Below are positions 47,501 through 59,670 of a DNA stretch of 64,000 nucleotides, one piece after another (position 1 is the stretch's first letter; each line of letters begins with the position of its first letter). Source of the DNA: Lepidodermella squamata (lineage: Eukaryota > Gastrotricha). Below the pieces are notes generated by a model. It was not told where the DNA came from, ran no database searches, and saw only the letters and a list, made by a program, of their open reading frames with translations. Location: assembly GCA_047495785.1 (NCBI GenBank), contig JBLDXI010000042.1:3162001-3226000 (forward strand), in the 5' to 3' direction. A program made the position numbers and the translations under genes.

Positions 47501-48759
47501 ATGATGATTCTGACAGCTCGGTGTCTGATGGCCCGCCAGTTAATTCGCGGTATGTGCCCAAGCGTGTGGATGATGGGACGAAAAAACGGAAAAAGAAGAG
47601 CAAAAGTGACATGAAGAAAAAGCCAACTCAAAGGACTCGCGCCGAGTCAGAACCAGCCCCTGCTCCACCACCCGATCCACCAACCTCAGAACCACCAAAA
47701 CCCCGAAAAACCAGGGCTGTAATCGTCAGTAGCTCTACAGCGGTTACAAGCGGTTCTTCTAAGGTGAAAATTGAACTTATATGCTGAAATAATTAATTTT
47801 AATTGGGCTAATTTGGTTCGAAATGGTTGTATTTAATCAGCCATTTGCGCTTAAAATATCGCGCGAAGCCGAACGTAGTAACGGCGCCCCAGTGGCGTCC
47901 AATTACTACAACGTTAGGCTGCGATTTCATGAACATAGCGCACCTGCAGCAGGTAGAAGAGGCCTTCAAACGCCAACTTGTAGCGTTGTTTGTAACTCGG
48001 GCAACGCGACTGATGTGAGTTGAAGATCCGAAAGTCAAACCCCAATAACGTTTAAAAATGCATGACAGACGTCAAAAATTTTCTTTCTTAGTATACCTCG
48101 CCGTCAATATGTTTTCAGCCTGTATAATATTGTAGAGCCCTAGATAGAAAAACGAGCTTTATTGGGTTCAATCTTGGCTGTAATTTTTATCGAAATTTTC
48201 ATGATGGAAATTTGTGACTTAATTTCAGACTGCGAAAGAATCGAGTCCACCGAAAGATCAGCCGGCTACAATTCGATTCGATAGCCGCACAGGAGCTGGT
48301 TTCCCTATTTTCACCGAAGAACGATCTGTCGAAAGATTGATGAAAAAAGTAGGTGATCGCATCGTTTTCGGACTGATTAATTATTAATTCCCGATCTAAG
48401 TTTAGTTTTGAAATTGCTCGATTTTATTGATTGATTGATGTCTACTATTTTCTTGTGTTGTTTCATTGTTTTAAAAATAACAGCCTGCTATGAAATTACC
48501 GTTCAACATGACCCAAGCCGAATTTTATGACGCCGGTATGGTTGCTAAAAAAGATGCTAGTATAATTTTGGACAGCAACAACGGTGGTTCCGCTTTTCCA
48601 GTGGTACCGCTGTTGGTTGAGGCGAGGCCTGAATCGCTATTGGCCGATATGAAGCTAGATGTTGTTAAAATTCACCTATACGACCGCTGCTCGTCACCGT
48701 CACCATCCGTTGGCTCGCAATCAGTCACTCACATGCGTATAACCCCGTCGAAATGTTAA
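44533..48759 (+). CDS. AGBL2/3-type cytosolic (tubulin) carboxypeptidase
   Basis: Exons in phase: 44533-44620, 44677-44778, 44839-44968, 45018-45100, 45150-45363, 45422-45676, 45729-45990, 46047-46193, 46256-46337, 46395-47070, 47499-47763, 47841-48014, 48229-48348, 48484-48759; 957 residues if it ends at the TAA at 48757. The N-terminal CCP domain ([26 protein letters not shown]) precedes an M14 metallopeptidase with Zn ligands His390 and Glu393 (HPGE) and His487 (DLHGHSRK), substrate residues in RDLNRNYKT, and catalytic Glu560 (FTLEASLCG). These match CCP2/CCP3, which remove glutamates from tubulin tails in cilia. The N-terminus [20 protein letters not shown] also fits. A basic Lys/Arg stretch and Pro-rich tail follow. 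A transcript may continue into exons listed separately at 50268. Confidence 0.88.
47237..47284 (+). other. Possible 48-nt cassette exon of the carboxypeptidase gene
   Basis: It lies between acceptor tcattttag and donor GAAAG|gtttgt. It is phase-neutral (enters and leaves with two bases pending) and would insert [16 protein letters not shown] between the catalytic domain and the acidic SDDDSDSS stretch. Confidence 0.45.
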
Positions 48760-49183
48760 TGTGACCAAAAATAGCCCCCCCCTGAAATTTCGTTCTAGAC
48801 ACCCCCATTATGCCGGCCCCCTTGAAATTTACAGCAGACAATTCGATATAGCTTTTAGCTGTTATTTATTCACGCATCAGGGTGAATTAAAAATAACTGT
48901 GACATTGATTAAACATTGATAACCAGAGAAAGGAATCGATAATACTGAATTTTCAAATTTTTTCATAATGGTTTTTCAAAACCCTGCCATCTCAGAATCT
49001 TGAGGTTCTAGGATCTCATCTTTAAACCAGGGAGAGTCAGAACACGTGAGAATGAGCTCACAAAATCGCGTAAAGGCTATCCTGCTGTTATGGAGTCAAT
49101 TTTGAAAAATTAATAATAGAAAAATCTTATAATGGCGTCTATAAAAATTCATTTTTTGCACCTAAATATTGGATACTCATTAA

Positions 49184-49720
49184 ACCCTTTCACGGCCGAA
49201 TTTTTTTCACCCAAGCAAAAAATCGAATTTTTGAATTTTGAAGAAAATGAAAAAATTAGTCGGAAAATCGAGAACCGTATGCCAAACTAGGCTTTTGGAT
49301 GCATAGTTCGCATCAGGTTCTGATTTCACTGGAAATTTCATAGTTTTTTGAATATAGATTCATACGGATGAATTCATAGGATTCGTCAGCCAGGTTACCG
49401 TTTTGCCAGTTTTACATGAAAAGTCATAAAAACAGAATAGGTAGTCAATGGGACCGTGCCGGACACGGCTGTCAAGTCAGATCTAGCCGAAAAAAATTCT
49501 GAGATGCCTATTTCCTCGATTGAAAAAAAATAAAAAAAACCCTTGGTTTGAAATTTTGAAATCGATCGCTTTGCGAGAAGCAACATGTTAATAAAATTAG
49601 GGTTTCAGATTTTTATAGGCAACATACAAGAGTAGTACTGTACCAACGGATACAAAAAATTCGAAAAATGTGAATATGTAAAGTCAGAATTGCGAAATCG
49701 TCCTTATGGCTATGAAAGGG
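49184..49720. mobile_element. piggyBac-like MITE (carboxypeptidase intron)
   Basis: TTAA at 49180-49183 and 49721-49724. Inverted termini (A)CCCTTTCACGGCC and GGCTATGAAAGGG. The CCCTTT start after TTAA is typical of piggyBac-type ends. The interior is AT-rich without an ORF of interest. Confidence 0.78.
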
Positions 49721-50267
49721 TTAATTATAGTATTTTCAGCTTTTTTGAGCTTCTCTCTGGGGTTCTGGTTCTCTCTGGTTAGAAGAGCAATTCCTAAAAC
49801 CCTAAAACCGAAAAAAATTCCAATTTTAGCTTTGAAAAATTCTAATATTAAGTAATCAAATTAGAAAATCAGTGATGTTTGTGATTTCTGAAGTATGCAT
49901 TGATACAACTATTGAAAATTATCCTTGGATACTAAGGGTCAGAAAATAACTCGCAAAATTTGATCAATGAATTGATCGGAGAATTTGGTGTAAAACGGAG
50001 CTGGATACCAATTTGATTGACATCTTCAATTTCAAACCCTATCAAAATTAGAGATCCTCCCTAGATGTTAAATTGACAGTCCCAATATTATAGAAATTTC
50101 TGAGTTCCGGCGTTATTCAGTTTGTTGAGTCACCCTAGCCTTTATAGTACCCAAGATTCCCTGGAATATCGATGATTGAACGGCGCTTCTTATATTAATT
50201 TTGCCTAAATAGTCCGGATTTAAGTTAAGACGCCCAACTGAGTTTTTTTATTTTTGCGTTGAAACAG

Positions 50268-53200
50268 GGCGCGATATGTTACTTGGAGGCGGTTACCGAC
50301 GAGCTTCTGAAGAAGCGAATGCTGATGGGCCGCAACGTTCGGCGTCGCGCGGGCTCGCAGCCGCCGCCACCAGCCGACGCCCCTCTGCCGCCGGCGGAGT
50401 CGAACGCCGATGCTCCTCCGCCTTCCTCCCAACCAGATCTCTCGCAAGCTACAGCCCGCGGAATGCGACCATCGACCATAGTGATGCCCAGTAAGTCGAA
50501 ACCCACGTTAAAACTTGATAAAATTTCGGAGGAATGAACCCGCAAGCTTTCAATTTATTTGTGATCCTTTGTTATCCCGAACCTATATAAAATACCCATT
50601 ATTTAAACCTCGTATAATTTAAGCCGAATTTAATTGTATTGTGCCTTGAAATCAGTGGATGGACAAAGTTTTATCGACCCGAAAGCCCCCAAAACAGTCT
50701 TTCTACCTTCGATTCATGAAAGTAAATTTCTCGCTAAACGCTACGCTGGTTTATGGCTAGATCTTGACGCGTTTAATATATCATCTAATACGTCGTGACC
50801 CCCTTAAAAAATCTGCGATAATAATTTCAACAACAAAAAACATGCATGGTTTCCTGAGTGTTGTGTCTTGCTTCCTTCTTTGATAATATGAAAATAATTC
50901 GCATGCAGTTTTAACCCCGTCTTTACCCACCCTGCCCCGATAATTTTCAATGTTTGATGTGGCTTTAAAAAACTAGATAAAACTTATTCATAAACTACCT
51001 CACGTGAATGAACTCATTCGTCCTGTTCTATATAGCTCGTCTCCTTTTATAATAATTCGAATCTTCATATTATTTTTCTTCGAAATTTATATCTTTTTAT
51101 CTCCACCTGTTGTTTGTAGCAAACTTTATCGCAGGTTTTCAGAAGCCAAAGCCAGTACGTTTAATTTTAGTCTTTCAAAGCATCAAGCCTGAATCGTTCG
51201 ACTTTCTTCCTTTAATATATTAATTTAGGGAATAAAAAATGACCAATATTAGATGAAAAATCAAAATTTCGCCGCACTCTTATGGTCATTTTTAATTCTA
51301 AAAAATGAGAATAATTATATTCCTGATTACTATATTGTTCCGTGATGAATTTTACCTTCAATTTCAACACAGCGTTCCGCCGATTTAAATATGCATTTCT
51401 GTTAGTTGATTCATAATTAATTATTCGAATTTCACCTGTCTGTCTCACCTAGAGTTGTATGTGATTATTGTTTACCCAATGTTACAAATAATGTTAACTT
51501 TGACCGCGAACTTCTAAACTGTATAGGGTGTCTCATGCTGCGCAACCGAAGAAAGTCTAAAAACTGAGCTGATTTTTCATGATTATATTGTCCCAGGGTA
51601 TTTTAAATTCTGTGGAAAGGCTATTCAACAACAAAAATTCTCAAGCATGAGGAAAAATCCGAAAAAATCCAGTCGGGAGAGTTAAAATACTGAAAAATAC
51701 CGAAAACCATTCCGATCGGTTTTTTCGGGTTTTTCGGTAATTTTCGAATTTTTCTGGAAGATTGCAGAGAAAGGAAAAATATCCATCAAGTGGCTAAAAT
51801 TTGAAAAAGGTGAAGTCTTGAAATGCGACTTATGAGACACCCTGTAAATCTTTCCTATTTTCTAACAAAAAAATCCATTTCAAAATGTTGTTTGTTTGTT
51901 ACCCGACCACTATATAGGATAGAATACCTTGTCCCATATCTGTGTTTGTGCTGAGTAGTTTCTGTTAGAAAATATCGAAGTCCTTCAGTTTTTTCACCTC
52001 AATGACTGACTTTGTACTATATACTACCCCCATCAAACAGATAGCTCATCATCTTTGGAGGACGTTAAGCGTCGTGTTCGTGAATACGTCATGCGCCATT
52101 ACAGCCGAAGTGAAGCGTCCGGAGGCGCTGCATGGGTTCGTAATTTTCGCCAAAAAAAATCACATGACGTGAGTTGTTGAACGTCTATCTAGAATCAGCC
52201 GGCTGATAACGCGCCCTCAGTCCAGACGCCGGGCGATGACGCTAGACGGAACCAGGCAGCTCGCGAGGCGCTGACCGGGGCCACCGACCGGTTCGTTGGC
52301 CCGCCGGGTCCGCCGCGAGCCTGGGCGTCCTTCGTCTCGCAAACAGCAGCAAATAGCACGATTTTAGGCAGTAGTAACACTAGCTCGTTAACGTTACTAC
52401 CCCCGGCAACGGCGCCGGCTCCAAACTCGCAGGTGTACATGCCACGCCTGGCTGCGAGCCAAAAGCAGCAGTCTTCGTCGCAGCAGGTGATAATAAACAA
52501 ACGACAAGATGATCTTATTCTCGACGATAATTGCGAGTTGTCGTACTGCATTGATAAAAACGTTACTAAAACCACGGATACTAACCTGATTTTCCTCAGC
52601 CATGCACGCAATTTTTCGCGTAAAAAGCGAGGCCGTTCTGCTTATGTTTCTTCTGCTCCGATTGACTATAACAACACTAATCACCTCTTGCGATTTTAAT
52701 GTCTCAAAACATTCCGCCTATCAGTTATATATTCAGTGTGTGACTTGGTGTTTTTTGTGCAGAGTCGGCTTATTTATATAGGCATGAAATAGTAAATAGC
52801 ACACCGACTTTTCGTCAAATTGGTAATTAAACCTGTAGATAATAAAAATTAGATGTAGCCATCGAAAAATAGACAATAATTTCAATCCTTTAGATCCCTT
52901 AGGGAAAATTTCAAGAGCTTCGAATCGGGTCGTCTTTGGTTGTAACAAGAAAGATACCTTTTAGCAGAGGCAAATTTCAGCTGATTTTGATTTTTCATCA
53001 TAAAATACTGGAAAATTCCGAAAGTTCTCACTTTTTCAAAATTTGAACCTTTCCCATCCATTTTCTTCGATTTAAAAAAACTCGTTGGTAGTACTCGTTC
53101 GGCAATTATCGGTATTTTACCTGTTAGGAAAGAATTTTACGGAATTTTTGTAAAGTTTCATAGCTAATTCCCATTCTGCTGCAATTGATTTTTTGTAAAG

Positions 53201-56200
53201 AAAGGTCAAATTTCTCTACATTCTCATAAAATTCTCGAAACTTTTCGAAAACCTAATTCTTGAAATTCGGTCGGAGTCGAAATCTGGAATATTCCGAGGA
53301 TGACGCTGATCCTTTAAGGTACGGCGACAAAACAGCAACTTCGCAGAACAGCGAATGCGACAAAACAGCAAATTTTTTATTTCGCGACATAACAGCGAAA
53401 ACCTATAGATAACAGTGAAAGATGCATCGTGTTTCTGCTGTCATGTCGCAAGTTGAAAAAAGTTGCTGTTTTGTCGCGTTTTGGGTATCTGCTGTTATGA
53501 CGGTCTGCCGATTCTAAAATGCAAAAGAAATTGTTTGAAAAAACAGAAAAATATTTGAAAAAATAAAAATTGGCAAAATATTTCATTTGATGTTTAAAAT
53601 TTAAAAAAACTCAAGCTTGAAGTTTCCGTGGTTTTCAATAGTCTCTAACTTGATCAAATCTACCATACCTGATTCGAAGCTCTTGAGTTTGCGAAAAATA
53701 AAGAATTGAATTAGTTCGCACTCTCCATCGTGGACGAACCATGAAATATGTCACGCTTGCTTCCTGTAATTTTGTGTGAATTTTGCCATCGAAAAAATTA
53801 GTTCCGCAATAAAAAAGCTTGCATCGTCGTTATATAATTTAGTTGATCATTTAATTTCGATTTAATTTAATTTTGATTTGCTTATTGTTTTCTAACTCGT
53901 TTGAAGCTTATCTATCCTGGCATGGTCGGGCCGTTACCGACCGCCTCGCAACCGGCGCCAGCAGCAGCAGCCAGCGGCCCGTCACGGGCGTTCCGACAAG
54001 CAGTAGCGGCGGCGGCGAGCAGCGAAACACAGCCACTCCACCCGTCGTTATCGGAAGTGGCTACCAGCATCCGGCGGCAAATCGCAGCTTCGTCTTCGCA
54101 GGTGATAGCCCCGTTTTCGCACATCCGAGCGCTTCCTACAAACCCAACAACAACTTATCTTCATCCACCGCCATAACAGCTGCGGCTATTCTGACGGCTG
54201 TTAACAATCTGCACGCCCAGAATCCGACAAATTTCATCGAATCAAGAATTAGCAATAGCAACGTGACTTCATCGCAAACTGTCTTCCCACCTACACCCAA
54301 TTTGTTAATAACCCGAAATGACGTCACGTCTCACGCGGCTCACAATGTTGTCAGCAATTTAGTTGGTCAACAAAGTCAATTAATTATCGATACGACCTCA
54401 TCCCCAGCGTCTAATAGTAGTAATAACGTCCTGCCATCGCCAAGCCGCCGCTCGTCGATGCCGCCGTTGCCGTATACGCTTGAACGCAGCCATACTATGT
54501 TGGATTTTTCGCCGAATAGCCACGCGGCGACTGCGACGACGGGGGAAGTCGATGTGAATAAAGGGCTGGAGAGCACGTTGATTATTGAACGAATGACGAC
54601 GAATGCTCCGATTAACATCGACTCAGTGGCTGATTCTGTTCTTGCTCAAAGGTGGGTGTCGCTTCATGCTTTTAGCTCGGGTTTCTTTAGCTGCTTTATT
54701 TCAAGTTTTCACTTCACACCGAGAAGTTCATGGACATTTTAAAAATTGTTGAACATCATTTTTTCAATCAGAGATTTGAAATTTTGAAGAAATTAAAAAA
54801 TAAGTTGCCCGAACACCAAAAAACCTTTTTACCACACAATGAGGATTTCTATCGGATCCTAACGTTCGCCAATATTTCCAATGAATTTCCTTGGTAACAG
54901 ATCTCACTTGGAAATTTTGAACCTGATAATAGTTTTGAACCATGTTTCCGGAATGGCGTTTTTCCGAGTAATATAACTCAAACAAGGCAAAATTGTAATT
55001 TTGGCCCGCGAGCAGGATACCAAAAATGGTGAGACTAATTTCATCGAAAAGGCCAACATTTGAACGAAATTATCAGAAATTGAATCCATTTCCAAGTTAG
55101 CCTCAGGATTTGAAAAACAGGACCTGGTTATTGTCAAATCCTACACAGGGAATCGATTCACCAATATCTGTTAGATTCCGAAGCAATTTTGTGAACTAGT
55201 TTTCGTTCAACTCTACATCCCCGGGTGGCTATTTTCCATAAATCTTTGGAATTATGTTGTGTAAATATTAGGGTGGCTCTTTGAGGGTTATCCTTATCCG
55301 TATTGCTTATCATGAGGTACTAGGAATTGGGGCAAACGGACATCAATTCAAACCCACCCAAGGCTTTGGAAACTATTCCAGGCTATACGTTTGATTTTTG
55401 GGCAAACCGATGTCGGATAATTGAATGTAAATGTTTGATTGTCCGATGAAATCAGTCATGTGTCGTATTAATTAGGACATATTGGATGAATCGAATGAAA
55501 ATTGTGCTATCTTATTATATCCTAATTTTTAGGACCTAAATTTTGATTAAATTTCGGAGCTTTCTTATCGGGGCGACGGGTGGGGGAGGAAGGGGAAGGT
55601 TTTGCATGATCGGCTTCTGTCGCGGCCGTTCAATTTTCTCGAAAAAGCGCATTGATTCGAATGATTTTAAAATGTTAAATTAAAGTCGACTGGAATGCTG
55701 AAATTTGATTATGAAGCGAAATAATCCTAATCTTAGGCTATGATTCTCGAGGTGAGGTGAAACATGAATTGGCTTTTCAAGTAGTAGTAGTAGACAAGTG
55801 TTGTATCTTCATTTATCATTATTTATTTTTATTTTGCTTTGATTTCATTGTTGTAGCGATCAATACGTGCCGTCAAATGAGGCAAACCCGCATAACCCAT
55901 CCCACCGCAATCTTCGTTATCACCCATTCAGTGGGAATCGCCCATCGACCAACCGGCGAAATAACGCTGAGGTCTTTATTTAATGACCCTAATTCGCTTA
56001 TTATCAATAAATAACCCACCGCAAAGCCCGTTGCACATGGAGCTTTTTTAATTTTTAATATAATTTTTTCAATAACACAACCCGGTTTTACTTTTTTAGT
56101 GGATTTGTGCATGTGAATTTTATTGATTTTTTCGGTTTTTTTTGCAGCATTTGTCCCGAACCTTATATCAGGGCAGGCCCGGCCTCAATCACGGGGCCGA

Positions 56201-56528
56201 CGGCGGATTCCCATCGCCCCAACAATCTGCAGCAGCCCTAGCCCTGCCGGCGTCTTCCCAACCGCCGAACAGCTTGTCTACTACTGCTCAGGCATCGAAC
56301 CCTCAACCGGGCAAAGTTGGCCTGGCCTACGCTATCGTTGGAGCTAGCGTTCTACCGCCCAGCCCGTTGCTAGCAACAGCAGCCAGTCCTAGCAACAACA
56401 ACACCGATTACCATAACCACATCGCCAATTTGTACTCACCGTTCCATCGCCGTTATAGCATTCCGCAAAAATTTATAAATAATTATTCCAGCCATCTTAA
56501 TAATTCCGAAGACAATTCTAAGCAATAA
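50268..56528 (+). CDS. C-terminal extension exons of the carboxypeptidase gene (tentative)
   Basis: Exons 50268-50490, 52041-52168, 52193-52486, 53907-54101 and 56148-56528 join without frame breaks. They read low-complexity Pro/Ser/Ala/Gln-rich protein with islands such as AICYLEAVTDELLKKRMLM and SLEDVKRRVREYVMRHYSRS. The stop at 56526 overlaps an AATAAA. The link from the 48484 exon would need a weak donor (for example TCA|gtcact near 48719), so this could instead be a separate gene whose start I did not find. Unspliced, the 52193 exon runs on to a stop at 52697, giving another possible end (KKRGRSAYVSS, NNTNHLLRF). Function unknown; disordered tails of this kind are common on CCP enzymes. 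Confidence 0.4.
51524..51844. mobile_element. Mariner-like MITE (intron)
   Basis: Ends TAGGGTGTCTCATGCTGCGC and, as complement of the right end, CAGGGTGTCTCATAAGTCGC, flanked by TA (51522-51523, 51845-51846). It is 321 bp with no ORF. Confidence 0.78.
53318..53510. mobile_element. Foldback element with CGACAAAACAGCA repeats
   Basis: Left arm: GGCGACAAAACAGCAACT, GAACAGCGA, GCGACAAAACAGCA, CGACATAACAGCGA. Right arm: the complements (TGCTGTCATGTCGC, TTGCTGTTTTGTCGC, CTGCTGTTATGACG). Architecture like the 39051 and 42563 elements but unrelated in sequence. No clear target duplication. Confidence 0.65.
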
Positions 56529-58283
56529 ATTTTTGTTCACACACATTTGACCGAATCTCACACATTTATTCTGCTGTTTTCATTCCTTCTAAAAATCGAT
56601 ATTATATTTTCGTAAATTACGACCTAAAATCTAAATTTTGCTGTACAAAATTGTGCTTGTGTGTCGTTTTTTTGTTTGAAATTGCAGTTCATTAATTTAT
56701 ATTAATTGATATAATGGAAAAGATTTGCTGAAAATAAACACGAATGTGAAGGTCATTGTTATTTGTGTAACATCATGGCGATACGTGTGGGCTAAAATGG
56801 CGTAACTTCGAACCTGTTCCGCTGCGTGATTTGATTGAGAACCGGTGCTTGAAATGTTCATTTTAATTTGAATAATGTTCGGTGATGCGCGAAGTCTTAC
56901 GCAAGAGGCGGATCCCGGTACAACCTGTTGAAACTATAATTAAAAGACCATTGTCCAAAATGTTCAGAAAAGCTCAAAAAGTGACGCTCTGAATACTGGC
57001 CAGAGGTACAAAAAGGTCCACTATTATGCCATATGCAGTTATTTTTCACCTCTCGGCCCACTTCTCCAGCTGGTGGAAAAGAAGGAAAAATAAGCTTCCA
57101 GGAATTTTCCAGCTGGACAGGAAAATTTTGAAATGCCCAATTCCTGGTAAAAATAGGCGGTAAATGAGGTGGTTTTGAGGTACAATCTTGTCCACTTTGA
57201 GGCACAATCTTGTCCAGTTGCGGAATTTACTTCAAGTCGCGTGGTAAATTTATTTTAAGCACCAGCCTCATCAATGAACGGAAGTTCGATTCCACGGGGC
57301 TCTGCTACTTTTTTCTTCGTTGACGTGTGATAGCAAAATCGAAATTATTCTTGGCATTTTTTTGTCCCGTGCTCCTTGAGTTTTGAAGCGATGAATCGGA
57401 CAAAATGTACAAGTTTTAAGAACATGTGAGAACAGCGGCGAAAGGGTCTGAAGGGGAAAAAACATTCTATAAAAAGACGGGAAAATTGTTGACCGCTGTT
57501 CCTCCTTCACGCTACAAAGCCATAAACACCGGTAAACACATAATTTTTCATCCGCTTTGGTCACATCTCAACAACCGTCTGATGTACGTTGCTCGCCTCG
57601 CATATGATGCAGGCCTGGGAAATTGAATTAACCAAAAGTAAATCATTTATAACCGAAATTTAAATCTGACTTTCGAACGCGTGATGAATTATCGCTCTCA
57701 TCAAGTGGCCGTTACAAAAGTTACCGGCTTTTTATCATTATTTTCCTAGAAATTTGCTTTGGGCAATATTGTATAGCAGCTGTAAGATTGGTTGCACGAT
57801 TAAGGTTCAAGCCATCGTGGAAAAATAGTGTCACTTGCAAGATCTGGCAATAGCAACGATTAATTAAGTTATATGATTATTTTGAACTTGTTACAATTGT
57901 TTGCCCCCATGAAACTTATCAGTTTGTCGGGTAAGGAAAGTGATGGCTAAATCAAATTGAAAGGCGTCAATTAGATTAAGAGACAGACTGTTATTAATAG
58001 CTTCCAATGTAGGCACACATTTCGGACGATTGTACTTCGCTAATTGTTCCGAATTGCCGCTAGACGCTAGTTTCATAGATGATTTCGTAGATGTATTTCG
58101 GCGCTGTCATGAGGTCGCAATATTTGACGTGACCGAATTTTCGGATGACCGAAGTCAAACAAGGTATCCGGAACAATGCAAGTGATTTCCGCGAATCCAA
58201 GGCGTGACTTGTTTTACCCAATTGTACCAACCGCGAGTAAGACATGAACTCAGCGCAGTTCATTCAACAAATAATTGTTAACA
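56529..58283. other. Intergenic
   Basis: 1.75 kb. A second AATAAA follows the upstream gene near 56733. A short tandem unit (CAATCTTGTCCA, twice) lies at 57180-57218. No supported gene. Confidence 0.4.
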
Positions 58284-58765
58284 ATGTTTCACGTTTTCCG
58301 CCTCATTGCGATCACCGCATCCATTAGCGCAGCACTGGGGGCTGAATCCAAGTTCGATGCCGATCTGCTACTAAGTGCTTTGGCGAAACAAGCTGGTCAA
58401 GAAGATTCATCCCTTCGCATGGTTCAGTCGGCGATTAAGCGATATCTTGCAGGCAAAAAAGATGGGTCTACGACTATGCGGCCTGAAACTCATCTTCAAA
58501 GTAAAAATTTGAAAATTAATAATCCGCCTTAATATTTTTTGTTCAATCAGGAATAATCGCAAAATCTTTGCTCAGTGGCGATAAGGATCAGATGCGGAAT
58601 TTGTCTCAGAAAATGCACGCGGCTGAGCGGAAATGCCGCTTCGAGTCGTGCATGGCCGTTTTCCAACATTCGCACAGCATTTGCTCGGGAACCGGCGCGT
58701 TCTACATGTGGGCGCATAAAATCGCCCGGCAAATGCTCAATCGAAAATGCGAAAAACTAATGTGA
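58284..58765 (+). CDS. Small secreted cysteine-containing protein, family unknown
   Basis: Two exons, 58284-58500 and 58551-58765, 143 residues. The N-terminus MFHVFRLIAITASISAALGA is a signal peptide with an AxA-like cleavage site. The rest is helical and charged, with four cysteines near the C-terminus in pattern C-x4-C-x10-C-x21-C (RKCRFESC, SICSGTGAF, RKCEKLM), enough for two disulfides. KR and KK sites exist, but no amidation signals, so it looks more like a small secreted protein than a multi-copy neuropeptide precursor. I do not recognise it. The start could be three codons earlier (58275), but the chosen ATG gives the better signal peptide. Confidence 0.6.
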
Positions 58766-59670
58766 TACCGCGACCCATTTTTCACTTTTTTTCCTGTGAT
58801 TCACTTATCGCACCTTCCTCGATACTCGCTGTACATAAAAAAAACCGATTTTTCATCATTCAATCTTTCCGATCCCGTTTCTTCAAACACAAAAAATTCA
58901 CATTATTACTTATTTATTTTCAATCTTTTGTTCATTTGCTTCAAATCAATCGCAGCCGGAGCAAGGTAAATGACTGCTCTATTAATTCAACAATCATTAA
59001 CAATGATCGTCACTTGTCATACTTTTGTAACAATACGTTCCTTCCTTTGCTCGAGAATTTGCAAGTTCAACATGTTATTATTATTAGAGATAAAAAAAAC
59101 TGAGAAAATTTTGCAATTTTATACAAACAACGAAACCGAACAACCGACGAAAAGAACGCGAATCTTACGTAATATATGAAGCTTTTTCTCATCTCTTCGC
59201 CGAGCAGTGATATGTATATACTTATTGATGTCGCAGTCAGATTTGTTCACGAATAAAATGGACCAGTGGTAAACGCGATTTTTGTGTCCTTCAATACGTC
59301 GTCTTTTGAGATGAATAATATTAAGTATAGGCAACACCGCACAATGACAAGACAGCAGTTATAATTTTTCAAGGAAAAAACAACAAGAAAAATGAGAGAA
59401 CAGCAGGTGATACTTTTTTCAATACCGCAGGGCAGACACAACACGGAGAAAACGCATTTGCTTGGTTTAATTTTGATATTATAGGAAGAAGGCAAAAATG
59501 AGGTATTCAATCTTTCAGCTGGTTAAGTAATATTGAGTCAATTTTCGAGGAAGCAGACCAAAAAATGACTTGATTTAGAATTTTAGCTCCATTTATTTTG
59601 TATTGTCGTCTCAAGTGATGTGCAATTTTTCATGATTGAGAACAAATCCGCCTTAAAAAATTGATTTTGT
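58766..59670. other. Convergent intergenic / 3' UTRs
   Basis: AT-rich, with no gene. Minus-strand AATAAA at 59597-59592, 74 bp past the TRIM stop, is its likely polyadenylation signal. A plus-strand AATAAA near 59252 may serve the secreted-protein gene. Confidence 0.45.

Noticed and set aside
57897-58263. Minus-strand ORFs opposite the secreted-protein promoter
   Set aside because: Short, no recognisable domain, no conserved splice structure.
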